Shown here: positions 25,981 through 33,740 of the stretch, one piece after another
Layout of the letters: each line of letters opens with the position of its first letter
Numbering within the stretch: position 1 is the stretch's first letter
NCBI RefSeq assembly: GCF_017939615.1
Contig: NZ_JAGKSR010000001.1
Coordinates: 2,790,001-2,854,000, forward strand
Direction: 5' to 3'
Source of the DNA: Microbacterium sp. BLY
GTDB lineage: Bacteria > Actinomycetota > Actinomycetes > Actinomycetales > Microbacteriaceae
Length of the DNA stretch: 64,000 nucleotides
Translations under genes and position numbers: made by a program
The notes under the pieces: generated by a model
What the model saw: only the letters and a program-made list of their open reading frames with translations
Told to the model about the DNA's origin: nothing
Database searches by the model: none

Positions 25981-26939
25981 GCGTCCTGACGGAGGCGGCG
26001 GTGTCGCCGTATCTCGACACGGCTCCCCTGCAGCCCGGCGACACGGTGGCGATCGTCTCGCCGTCCGGTCCCGGCAACGAGGAGAACACCCAGCGCGCCG
26101 TCGGCTACTACGAGTCCTGGGGCCTGAACGTCCGGGTGGGCGCGCACGTCCTCACGCCCCACCCGCGCGCGTCATACCTCGCGGGGCCGGACGACCTCCG
26201 CCGCGCCGATCTCGTCGACGCCTGGCTCGATCCGGACGTTGACGCCGTCGTCACGGCACGCGGCGGCTATGGTGCCCTGCGCCTGCTCGACGGCATCGAC
26301 TGGGCCGAGATGCGCCGGGGAGCGCTGCGCCGGGACGGGCGGCCGAAGCTCCTCACGGGCTCGTCCGACGTGACCGCCCTGCACGAGACATGGCGCGCGC
26401 ACCTCGACGTCGCGACGCTCTTCTGCCCGATGGCGGGGAACAACGTCTTCCGCGATTCGGAGCAGGTGCGCGACGACGTGCAGCGGTGGCTCTTCGAACC
26501 CTGGCGCGGGCGGGAGCTCATCGGCCCGAAGACCGAGATCATGACGCCGGGCCGCGCCGAAGGGCGCTTCACGGGCGGCAACCTCAGCCTGCTCGCGGCC
26601 GGACTCGGCGCCCCGGAGGCGGACGTCCCCTCCCCCGGCATCCTGTTCCTGGAGGACATCACCGAGGAGCCGTACCGCCTCGACAGCTTCGTCACGCAGC
26701 TTCGGCGCGCGGGCCGTCTCGCCCAGGCGACGGGCATCGTGCTCGGCTCCTGGCACGAGTGCGGCGACCTCGACCTCGTCCACGCGCTCATGCGGGACGA
26801 GTTCCAGGACGCCGGGGTGCCCGTGCTGTGGGAGCAGGGCTTCGGCCACGACCCGCACGCCTTGACCATCCCGCTCGGCGTCGACGGGGTACTGGACGCG
26901 ACCGGCGACGAGCCCCGCCTCACGGTGGGACGGCCATGA
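25977..26939 (+). CDS. S66 family LD-carboxypeptidase / MccF-like peptidase
   Basis: A 320-residue serine peptidase. The S66 triad can be placed: S130 in TGSSD, E225 in FLEDITEEP and H290 in GFGHD. VTARGGYGALRLLDGID is a typical N-domain stretch. Family members cleave the L,D-bond of murein tetrapeptides (LdcA), or release amino acids from peptide-nucleotide antibiotics (MccF). No signal peptide is seen, so it acts in the cytoplasm on imported peptides. It is coupled to the ATPase upstream and the serine hydrolase downstream by ATGA overlaps. Confidence 0.93.
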   Translation: MSVLTEAAVSPYLDTAPLQPGDTVAIVSPSGPGNEENTQRAVGYYESWGLNVRVGAHVLTPHPRASYLAGPDDLRRADLVDAWLDPDVDAVVTARGGYGALRLLDGIDWAEMRRGALRRDGRPKLLTGSSDVTALHETWRAHLDVATLFCPMAGNNVFRDSEQVRDDVQRWLFEPWRGRELIGPKTEIMTPGRAEGRFTGGNLSLLAAGLGAPEADVPSPGILFLEDITEEPYRLDSFVTQLRRAGRLAQATGIVLGSWHECGDLDLVHALMRDEFQDAGVPVLWEQGFGHDPHALTIPLGVDGVLDATGDEPRLTVGRP

Positions 26940-27769
26940 TCGCTCTTCCGCCCCTCGATCCCCGCGTCACGTGGTCGATCCGGCTCGTCGACGCCGGCAG
27001 CGGGGAGACCCTGGCCGAGCACGAGCCGCACACGCAGTGCGAGACCGCGAGCATCGGCAAGATCTTCCTGCTCCTCGAGGTCGCGCGCCGCCTGGAGGAC
27101 GGCACGCTCGCCGCCGACGACCGCATCGTGATCCCGGACGAGCACCGCGTCGAGGACTCCGGGCTCCTGTACCGCATGCACGATCAGCGCGTCACCGTGC
27201 ACGACGCGGCGCTCCTCGTCGGGGCGGTCAGCGACAACCTCGCGACGAACGCCCTGCTCCACCTCTGCGGTCTGGAGGAGGTGCGGGCCGTCGCTCCCGC
27301 ACTCGGATACCGCGACACCGCCCTGCACGACTACATCCGCAACGAGCGCACCCCCGACCTGCCCTGGACCCCGTCGTTCGGCACCGCGGCGGAGCTGTCC
27401 GACGTGATGCTCCGGCTCGGGGCGGGCGAGGCGTTCTCCCCCACGGTGAGCGCGCGGGTGCTCGACTGGCTCGCCGCCGACACCGACACGTCGATGACCG
27501 CCGATGCCTTCCTCCTCGACCCGCTCGCCCACGTCGAGGCCGAGTACCAGGGCATGGTGCTGCGCCACAAGACCGGCAGCGTGAGCTTCGCCCGCGTGGA
27601 CGTCGGGCTCCTGCGCGGACCGCAGGCGGCCGTCGCGTACGCGGTGGCGGCGAACTGGAAAGACTCCGCGGCCGATCTCCGCGCCCCCGTGCTCGACGGG
27701 ATGCGGGCCGTCGGCGAGCTCATCCGCGCGCACGTGACCGGACGAGCGAGGGATGAGGCGGACGCATGA
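26936..27769 (+). CDS. Class A beta-lactamase-like serine hydrolase, copy 1
   Basis: A 277-residue cytoplasmic protein (no signal peptide) with the three class A motifs: S39-I-G-K42, S99-D-N101 and K212-T-G214. The omega loop that in true beta-lactamases carries Glu166 in ExxLN is different here (NERTPDLPW near 136), so antibiotic hydrolysis is not to be assumed; a DD- or D-amino peptidase or esterase is equally possible. The ATG overlaps the S66 stop, and the stop overlaps the start of a second, related gene, which suggests duplication within the operon. Confidence 0.87.
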   Translation: MIALPPLDPRVTWSIRLVDAGSGETLAEHEPHTQCETASIGKIFLLLEVARRLEDGTLAADDRIVIPDEHRVEDSGLLYRMHDQRVTVHDAALLVGAVSDNLATNALLHLCGLEEVRAVAPALGYRDTALHDYIRNERTPDLPWTPSFGTAAELSDVMLRLGAGEAFSPTVSARVLDWLAADTDTSMTADAFLLDPLAHVEAEYQGMVLRHKTGSVSFARVDVGLLRGPQAAVAYAVAANWKDSAADLRAPVLDGMRAVGELIRAHVTGRARDEADA

Positions 27770-28578
27770 GCGCCATCGACGTCGACCTCCCGGAAGAGAA
27801 CGGCACCGTGTGGTCGGTCCTCGTCCAGGACATCGACTCCGGCGAGGTGCTGCTGCAGCACGACCCCGAGACCGTGCAGGACACCGCGAGCGTCGGCAAG
27901 GTCTTCCTCCTGCATCGCCTCCTCGCCGAGGTGGACGCCGGCACGCGCACCCTCGAGGACCGTGTGACCCGACGGCCGGTCGAGGCCATCGAGGACTCCG
28001 GTCTCTGGTACCTGCTGCAGGCGTCCGAGCTATCGCTGTACGACGTGGCCGCCCTCATCGGTGCCGTGAGCGACAACGCCGCGACCAACACGCTGGGCCG
28101 CGTCATCGGCATCCCGACCGTGCAGGAGCACACCCGCGCGCTCGGCTACACGGCATCGGCGCTCGACGACATCGTGCGCTGGCCGATCCCGCCCGGCGCC
28201 CCGACGACGCTGTCCCACGCGAACGCCGCGGAGCTCGTGCGCTTCATGTCACGGCTGGCCGACGGCGCCGACCTCTCTCCCGCCTCCGCCGACACGCTGC
28301 GCCGCTGGCTCGGCGCCGGCATGGACCTCTCGATGGTCGCCTCGGCCTTCGACCTCGACCCGCTCGCGCACTGGGGCTTCGACCGCGGCGTCTGGCTGCT
28401 GAACAAGACCGGCACGATCTCCCGCGTCCGCGCCGACACCGGGATCGTCATGTCCCCCACCCGCCGGATCGCCTACGCCGTCTTGGCGAACTGGGACCGG
28501 GGTGCCGACGGACGCGGCCCCGTGCTGGCCGCGATGCGGCGCATCGGCGAGGGCATCTACGCCGCGCTCGCCGACTGA
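27766..28578 (+). CDS. Class A beta-lactamase-like serine hydrolase, copy 2
   Basis: A 270-residue protein with S42-V-G-K45, S102-D-N104 and K214-T-G216. It aligns along its full length with the preceding protein: both share the ETxQxTAS-GK opening, EDSGL(L/W)Y, a GAVSDNxATN core and SMxxxAFxLDPLAH. The omega loop again lacks ExxLN (RWPIPPGAPTTLS). No signal peptide. It is the last gene of the plus-strand importer operon, followed by an inverted repeat. Presumably it acts on the same peptide pool as copy 1 with altered specificity. Confidence 0.87.
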   Translation: MSAIDVDLPEENGTVWSVLVQDIDSGEVLLQHDPETVQDTASVGKVFLLHRLLAEVDAGTRTLEDRVTRRPVEAIEDSGLWYLLQASELSLYDVAALIGAVSDNAATNTLGRVIGIPTVQEHTRALGYTASALDDIVRWPIPPGAPTTLSHANAAELVRFMSRLADGADLSPASADTLRRWLGAGMDLSMVASAFDLDPLAHWGFDRGVWLLNKTGTISRVRADTGIVMSPTRRIAYAVLANWDRGADGRGPVLAAMRRIGEGIYAALAD

Positions 28579-28582
28579 CCAC

Positions 28583-28670
28583 CGTTCACAACTCAGGAGT
28601 TCCGGCCGATGGCGGCGCGGCGCGCCGCGCCTGCGGCGCCCACCGCCCACCTTCTCCTGAGTTGTGAACG
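28583..28670. repeat. 17-bp inverted repeat enclosing a GC palindrome
   Basis: The arm at 28583-28599 (CGTTCACAACTCAGGAG) is perfectly inverted at 28654-28670. The 54-base middle holds an 18-bp perfect palindrome (28614-28631). It sits between convergent stops at 28578 and 28675, so it may end transcription both ways, but the arms are A/T-richer than the region and far apart, more like a small palindromic or MITE-like repeat. No second copy is in the window. Confidence 0.7.
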
Positions 28671-28674
28671 CGAG

Positions 28675-29724
28675 TCAGACGGCTCCGGCTCGCGTCAGGC
28701 GCTCCCGCACCTGGTCGATCGGCACCGCATGCGCGGTCCGCCCGTCGGGGCCTACCGTCGTCTCCGCCGCGAGTACGGAGTTGACCAGCGCCTCCTCCAC
28801 CGCGTCCATCGTCGCGGCGAAGAGCGGCGACAGCTCGTCGTCCGGCGCGGGCCCCTGGGCCGTGCTCTCGGCCACCGAGAACGCGATGGCGTAGTCACCG
28901 CTGCCCTGCGCGTAGTCCGCGCCGACACCCCGCATCGCGAAGACGGCGCGGTTGGCCACCCGGCCCAGCTGGCGGCCGTCGACCAGGGCGTCCGTGGCGA
29001 CGACGATCATGCAGGAATTGCCGACGGGCTGTGCCGGGGCATCGGCGAGCAGCTCCTCGGCGGGCAGCGGTACCCCCGCGATCCGCAGCGTTCCGCTGAA
29101 GTTCGTCTGCACGAGCGCGCCCACCGTGTGCGGACGCCCCGCGACCTCGACCAGGCGCGAGGCCGTTCCGATACCGCCTTTGTATCCGAGGGCGACGGTT
29201 CCGGCGCCGGCACCGACGCACCCCTCCGCGACCGGACCCGGCGCCGCCGCAGCCAGCGCGGTCGTCACCTGCTCCTCCCCCACGGCCCGTCGACGGATGT
29301 CGGAGAGGAAGCCGTCGTTCGTCTCTCCCACCACCGGATTCAGCGTCGTCGTCCGCGCGTGCATCGGCGTCGCCAACAGATGCCCGAGGAGCGCGTCGGC
29401 GACGCGGAACACCGACAGTGTCGAGGTCAGCAGGATCGGCGTCTCGAGCGCCCCGAGCTCGCGGAGCTGCGTGGCGCCGACGAGCTTGCCGTAGCCGTTG
29501 CCGACGGAGAGGTTCGCCGGCAGGCTGCGGCGCTCGGCGGTGAGCGCGTCGGGGACGATCGCGGTCACGCCCGTGTGCAGGCCGTCGCCATGCAGCGTGG
29601 CATGCCCTACCCGCACCCCGGGGACGTCGGTGATCCCGTTCCCCGGGCCGCGGGCGAAGGCCCCGGAGGGGACGCCGAGATCGGCCAGGCGAGGACGGGA
29701 GGCGCGCGACGACGGCGGTGTCAT
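28675..29724 (-). CDS. P1 family peptidase (DmpA-like L-aminopeptidase / D-esterase)
   Basis: A 349-residue N-terminal-nucleophile hydrolase made as a self-cleaving precursor. GITDVPGVRVGHATL opens the conserved part, and GNSCMIVVATDALVDGRQL contains the likely new N-terminal Ser (S237) that follows the autocleavage site. Relatives such as DmpA cleave N-terminal residues from peptides, act on D-amino acid esters and amides, and include beta-peptidases. The ATG at 29724 is chosen, as 36 further upstream residues are Arg-rich non-conserved sequence. It converges on the importer/S66 operon and fits the D-peptide theme. Confidence 0.92.
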   Translation of the reverse strand: MTPPSSRASRPRLADLGVPSGAFARGPGNGITDVPGVRVGHATLHGDGLHTGVTAIVPDALTAERRSLPANLSVGNGYGKLVGATQLRELGALETPILLTSTLSVFRVADALLGHLLATPMHARTTTLNPVVGETNDGFLSDIRRRAVGEEQVTTALAAAAPGPVAEGCVGAGAGTVALGYKGGIGTASRLVEVAGRPHTVGALVQTNFSGTLRIAGVPLPAEELLADAPAQPVGNSCMIVVATDALVDGRQLGRVANRAVFAMRGVGADYAQGSGDYAIAFSVAESTAQGPAPDDELSPLFAATMDAVEEALVNSVLAAETTVGPDGRTAHAVPIDQVRERLTRAGAV

Positions 29725-29881
29725 ACCCCGATCCTCCCAGCGGCGACGGGGCGGGTGGCAGCGCCGCGCCGGATGCGCCCGCGGGGCGAGCACCCCGCTT
29801 CCCCGCTCGGTAGACTGGGCGGCACCACCCACACTCAGGCACGCTCACACAGTGCCGCATACATCGCTCGAGGAGACCTCC

Positions 29882-32476
29882 ATGTCCGCCATTCCCGACA
29901 AGCCCGCACTCGAAGGTCTCGAAGCGAAGTGGGACGCCGCCTGGGCGGAGCAGGGCACGTACCTGTTCGACCGTCTGCGCGCCGCCGAGCTCGGCCGTGA
30001 GGGTGTCTACTCGATCGACACCCCGCCGCCGACGGCCTCGGGCAGCCTCCACATCGGTCACGTGTTCTCCTACACGCACACCGACGTCAAGGCCCGGTAC
30101 GAGCGGATGCGCGGCAAGACCGTGTTCTACCCGATGGGCTGGGACGACAACGGTCTGCCCACCGAGCGCCGCGTGCAGAACTACTACGGCGTCCGCTGCG
30201 ACCCGTCGCTCCCCTACGACGCCGACTTCACCCCGCCCTTCGAGGGCGGCGACAACAAGTCGAGCCGGGCTGCCGACCAGCTGCCCATCAGCCGCCGCAA
30301 CTTCATCGAGCTGTGCGAGCGCCTCACGATCGAGGACGAGAAGCAGTTCGAGGCGCTGTTCCGTCAGCTCGGGCTGAGCGTGGACTGGACGCAGACCTAC
30401 CGCACGATCTCCGACGACACGATCCGGCAGAGCCAGCTCGCCTTCCTCCGCAACATCGAGCGCGGCGAGGCGTACCAGGCCCTCGCACCGACGTTGTGGG
30501 ACATCGACTTCCGCTCCGCGATCGCACAGGCCGAGCTCGAGGACCGCGACCAGCAGGCCGCGTACCACACGATCGAGTTCCCCTTCGCGGACGGCTCCGG
30601 CTCCATCGCGATCGACACCACGCGCCCGGAGCTCCTTCCCGCCTGTATCGCGATCGTGACCCACCCCGAGGGGCCGCACAAGCACCTCATCGGCACCAAG
30701 GTGCGCACCCCCTACTTCGGCGCCGAGATCGAGATCCACGGCCACCACCTCGCCCAGCCCGACAAGGGCACCGGCGCGGCGATGGTCTGCACCTTCGGCG
30801 ACGTGACCGACATCATCTGGTGGCGCGAGCTGCGCACCGCCGCCGGCGAGTCCCTGCCGAACATGACGACGATCGGTCTCGACGGCCGCTTCCTCGCCGA
30901 GGCCCCCTCGATCGTGGCTGACGCGGAGGCGCGCGCCTGGTACGCGGAGAACGTGGCGGGCAAGACCGTCTTCAGCGCCCGCAAGGCGATCGTCGAGAAG
31001 CTGCAGGAGACCGGCGACATGACCGCCGTCGGCAAGCCGTTCCAGCACGCCGTGAAGTTCTTCGAGAAGGGCGACCGCCCGCTCGAGATCGTCTCGACCC
31101 GCCAGTGGTACATCCGCAACGGTGCCCGCGACGGCGAGCTGCGCGAGCAGCTCCTCGCGCACGGCACCGAGCTGGCGTGGCACCCCGACTTCATGCGGGT
31201 CCGCTACGAGAACTGGGTCGGCGGGCTCACGGGCGACTGGCTCGTGTCCCGGCAGCGGTTCTTCGGCGTGCCGATCCCGCTGTGGTACGCGCTGGACGAG
31301 AACGGCGAGCGCGACTACGACCGCGTGCTCACCCCCGATGCAGCCGCGCTGCCCATCGACCCGACCACCGATGTCCCGGCGGGCTACACCGAGGCCCAGC
31401 GCGGCGTGCCGGGCGGGTTCGACGCCGAGGCCGACATCCTCGACACGTGGGCGACGTCGTCGCTGACCCCGCAGCTCGCGGGCGGCTGGCAGCGCGACGA
31501 GGAGCTGTGGCAGCTCACCGCTCCGTTCGACCTGCGTCCGCAGGGGCAGGACATCATCCGCACCTGGCTCTTCTCGACCATGCTGCGCTCCACGCTCGAA
31601 GACGGCCGCGCCCCGTGGAAGAACGCCGCGATCTCCGGCTTCATCGTCGATCCCGACCGCAAGAAGATGTCGAAGTCGAAGGGCAACGTGGTCACCCCGG
31701 CCGACGTGCTCGACGCCCACGGTTCGGATGCGGTGCGGTACTGGGCGGCCTCGAGCCGCCTCGGCATGGACGCGGCGTTCGACCCGCAGAACCCGACCCA
31801 GGTGAAGATCGGCCGACGGCTGGCGATCAAGGTGCTCAACGCCGCCAAGTTCGTGCTGTCGTTCCCGGTGCCCGAGGGCGCGCAGGTGACGCACGCACTG
31901 GACGCCTCGATGCTCACGGCGCTCGACGGCGTGGTGGCCGAGGCGACCGCGGCCTTCGACCGGTATGACGCGGCCCGGGCGCTGGAGCTGACCGAGGCGT
32001 TCTTCTGGACGTTCTGCGACGACTACCTGGAACTCGTGAAGGAGCGGGCCTACAACCAGAACGACGTCGGGCAGGCCTCTGCCGCTCTCGCGCTGCGTCT
32101 GGCGCTGTCCACGCTCCTCCGGCTGCTCGCGCCGGTGCTCTCCTTCGCCACGGAGGAGGCCTGGTCGTGGTTCGAGGAGGGCTCGGTGCACACCGCGTCC
32201 TGGCCCGAGGCGCTCGGCATCGAGGGCGACCCGGCCGTGCTGTCCGCCGCGAGTGAGGCACTCATCGGCATCCGCCGCGCGAAGACCGAGGCGAAGGCAT
32301 CGCAGAAGACCCCGGTCTCGCGGGCCGCGATCGCCGCTCCCGCCGCGAAGGTCGAGGCGCTGCGTGCCGCGGCGGACGATCTCCGTGCGGTGGGCCGCAT
32401 CGCCGAGCTCGAGATCACCGAGGCGGAGGAGTTCGCGGTCACCGCGATCGAGCTCGCCCCGGTCGAGGCCTCCTGA
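29882..32476 (+). CDS. valS: Valyl-tRNA synthetase
   Basis: An 864-residue class I synthetase: HIGH at 57-60 (SGSLHIGH), KMSKS at 595-599, and the ValRS editing and FYPMGWDDNGLPTERRVQ segments. The C-terminal half has the DILDTWATSSLTPQ signature and the anticodon domain. GGAG lies before the ATG; upstream in-frame sequence back to 29498 is antisense to the P1 peptidase gene. A -10-like TAGACT occurs about 70 bases upstream. I see no T-box here, in contrast to ileS. The stop overlaps the start of a small downstream gene. Confidence 0.97.
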   Translation: MSAIPDKPALEGLEAKWDAAWAEQGTYLFDRLRAAELGREGVYSIDTPPPTASGSLHIGHVFSYTHTDVKARYERMRGKTVFYPMGWDDNGLPTERRVQNYYGVRCDPSLPYDADFTPPFEGGDNKSSRAADQLPISRRNFIELCERLTIEDEKQFEALFRQLGLSVDWTQTYRTISDDTIRQSQLAFLRNIERGEAYQALAPTLWDIDFRSAIAQAELEDRDQQAAYHTIEFPFADGSGSIAIDTTRPELLPACIAIVTHPEGPHKHLIGTKVRTPYFGAEIEIHGHHLAQPDKGTGAAMVCTFGDVTDIIWWRELRTAAGESLPNMTTIGLDGRFLAEAPSIVADAEARAWYAENVAGKTVFSARKAIVEKLQETGDMTAVGKPFQHAVKFFEKGDRPLEIVSTRQWYIRNGARDGELREQLLAHGTELAWHPDFMRVRYENWVGGLTGDWLVSRQRFFGVPIPLWYALDENGERDYDRVLTPDAAALPIDPTTDVPAGYTEAQRGVPGGFDAEADILDTWATSSLTPQLAGGWQRDEELWQLTAPFDLRPQGQDIIRTWLFSTMLRSTLEDGRAPWKNAAISGFIVDPDRKKMSKSKGNVVTPADVLDAHGSDAVRYWAASSRLGMDAAFDPQNPTQVKIGRRLAIKVLNAAKFVLSFPVPEGAQVTHALDASMLTALDGVVAEATAAFDRYDAARALELTEAFFWTFCDDYLELVKERAYNQNDVGQASAALALRLALSTLLRLLAPVLSFATEEAWSWFEEGSVHTASWPEALGIEGDPAVLSAASEALIGIRRAKTEAKASQKTPVSRAAIAAPAAKVEALRAAADDLRAVGRIAELEITEAEEFAVTAIELAPVEAS

Positions 32477-32688
32477 TGCAGCTCGGCACGCGCTGGGCCG
32501 CGGGGGCCCAGCCTCCCGCGTCGGTTCCCGAGGCGCTGCGTCCCGCGATCGCCGAGGTCGAGTCCCGGGGCCTCACCGGCCACTGGACCCTCACGTGGCT
32601 CGAGGGCCGGGCGATCGCGGAGCTCGACGCCGGCTGGGAGGTCCTGCAGTCCCCTTCCGGAGAGGTCCTCACCCGCCCCTTCTCCTAA
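32476..32688 (+). CDS. Small conserved-looking protein coupled to valS
   Basis: A 70-residue protein starting at the ATG that shares one base with the valS stop (TGATG). It has no membrane segment and no motif I know; the middle HWTLTWLEGRAIAELD looks like a beta-hairpin. The tight coupling and codon use like its neighbours support a real gene. A very strong bidirectional terminator follows. Function unknown. Confidence 0.65.
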   Translation: MQLGTRWAAGAQPPASVPEALRPAIAEVESRGLTGHWTLTWLEGRAIAELDAGWEVLQSPSGEVLTRPFS

Positions 32689-32721
32689 TCCTGTTCTCGG
32701 AGCCCCGAGGCCCCGCTTTCT

Positions 32722-32767
32722 CGTCGAGACCCCCTCGTATCCGCGCGGATACGAGGGGGTCTCGACG
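32722..32767. terminator. Bidirectional terminator after the valS operon
   Basis: A 22-bp perfect stem (32722-32743 with 32746-32767) with almost no loop lies between the convergent stops at 32688 and 32781. Confidence 0.85.
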
Positions 32768-32780
32768 TGTGACCGGGGTG

Positions 32781-32999
32781 TCAGCGGCGCGGAGCCCCCA
32801 GTTGCGCGAGGAGGTGATCTACGGCCCGGGGGTCGTGGCGGCGGGCCTGCTGCTCGCGGAGGAGATCGAGGGCGAGGGTCCGCTGCTGTGCGCGACGCGC
32901 GATGCGGTGCTCGACGAATGCGGTGACGTGGTCGGCGAAACGCAGCAGGCCGCGCTCCGTCCGGGTCGGGCTGGCCAGATGCAGGGTGGCGGCGGTCAT
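32781..32999 (-). CDS. Small basic helical protein in an ArsR operon
   Basis: A 72-residue protein, rich in Arg, His and Leu, probably all helical. Its ATG overlaps the stop of the ArsR-type gene (ATGA at 32996-32999), so it is translated as that gene's partner. I recognise no domain. The frame continues far upstream antisense to the M3 peptidase gene; that part is spurious. It could modulate the regulator or bind nucleic acid, but nothing in the sequence proves either. Confidence 0.65.
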   Translation of the reverse strand: MTAATLHLASPTRTERGLLRFADHVTAFVEHRIARRAQQRTLALDLLREQQARRHDPRAVDHLLAQLGAPRR

Positions 33000-33610
33000 G
33001 ATGCCCCCGTCGTCTCCGCGGTGCCTGCCCCGCCCGGTGTCGGCAGATCGAAGATCTCGGCACGGAGCGAGACGCGGCGCACGTCCGGCCCCTCCTGACC
33101 GCGGTACTGCGCGATCGCCTTCTCCACGACGGCTTCCAGCTCGGCCCGCAGCGACAGTGCCTGCGCGGCCGTCATGTCGAGGTGCGTGGTGATCGTCAGC
33201 CCCACGTCGCGCCACCCCTCGGGGACGTCGACCTCCGGCCGGTTGAGGTACTGCATCAGCGTCTCGTGTCGCAACCGGAAGAACTCCGAGGTCACGATCT
33301 GCGCTGCGGCACGGTTCGCCGGCGACATCTGCTCGTCCGGCCCCGGCACGTCGATGCGACCCTTCGGACGCTCCCACCACCGCTCCCGGCCCGTGCCGCG
33401 TCCCTCGACCTCGCGGATGAGGTCGTGTGCGGCGAGGGCACGGAGGTGGTAGCTGGTGGAACCCGACGTCTCCCCCACGAGAGCCGCGAGAGAGCTGGCG
33501 GTCTGGGGCCCGCGGGATGCCAGCAGATCGAAGATCTTGACCCGCAACGGATGCGCGAGGGCTTTGAGGGCCCCGGCGTCGAGTGTCCGTACCTGCGTCT
33601 CGTTCGTCAT
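32996..33610 (-). CDS. ArsR-type winged-helix transcriptional regulator
   Basis: A 204-residue regulator. Residues 8-90 form the winged helix (LKALAHPLRVKIFDLLASRG, then the recognition helix region GETSGSTSYHLRALAAHDLI and a wing with GRGTGRERWW). The C-terminal half, with a helical TTHLDMTAAQALSLRAELE segment, is longer than in metal-sensing ArsR proteins, and no metal-binding CxC is visible. The ATG at 33610 lies seven bases after a -10 box, so the message is probably leaderless. Four regularly spaced TTTGCA half-sites cover this promoter, which argues for autoregulation. Confidence 0.9.
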   Translation of the reverse strand: MTNETQVRTLDAGALKALAHPLRVKIFDLLASRGPQTASSLAALVGETSGSTSYHLRALAAHDLIREVEGRGTGRERWWERPKGRIDVPGPDEQMSPANRAAAQIVTSEFFRLRHETLMQYLNRPEVDVPEGWRDVGLTITTHLDMTAAQALSLRAELEAVVEKAIAQYRGQEGPDVRRVSLRAEIFDLPTPGGAGTAETTGAS

Positions 33611-33612
33611 GA

Positions 33613-33661
33613 ATGCAAAGATACGCTTGCAAACACTTCTTTGCAAGGTTTTCTTTGCATG
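33613..33661. promoter_or_regulatory. Four-half-site operator of the ArsR operon
   Basis: Half-sites ATGCAAAG (33613-33620), CTTGCAAA (33626-33633), TTTGCAAG (33640-33647) and TTTGCATG (33654-33661) are spaced 13, 14 and 14 bases apart. The inner pair is a perfect inverted repeat with a 6-base spacer. They cover both promoter boxes. Confidence 0.75.
33618..33646 (-). promoter_or_regulatory. Leaderless promoter of the ArsR operon
   Basis: On the minus strand -35 TTGCAA (plus 33641-33646), a 17-base spacer and -10 TATCTT (plus 33618-33623), seven bases before the ATG at 33610. Confidence 0.65.
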
Positions 33662-33740
33662 GTGTTCTGCGCCGCACCGCCGACGCGTGCGAGGCGATGA
33701 GTACTCGGGAGGCGGACGGGACGGTGGCTAGGCTCGAAGG

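Noticed and set aside
12064..28578. A beta-lactam resistance locus
   Set aside because: Three proteins share beta-lactamase folds, but none has a signal peptide and the class-A-like ones lack the ExxLN loop. All sit among peptide importers and peptidases.
28895..32191. 1098-codon minus-strand ORF
   Set aside because: Opposite strand of valS and out of frame through the P1 peptidase gene; no start signal and no recognisable domain.
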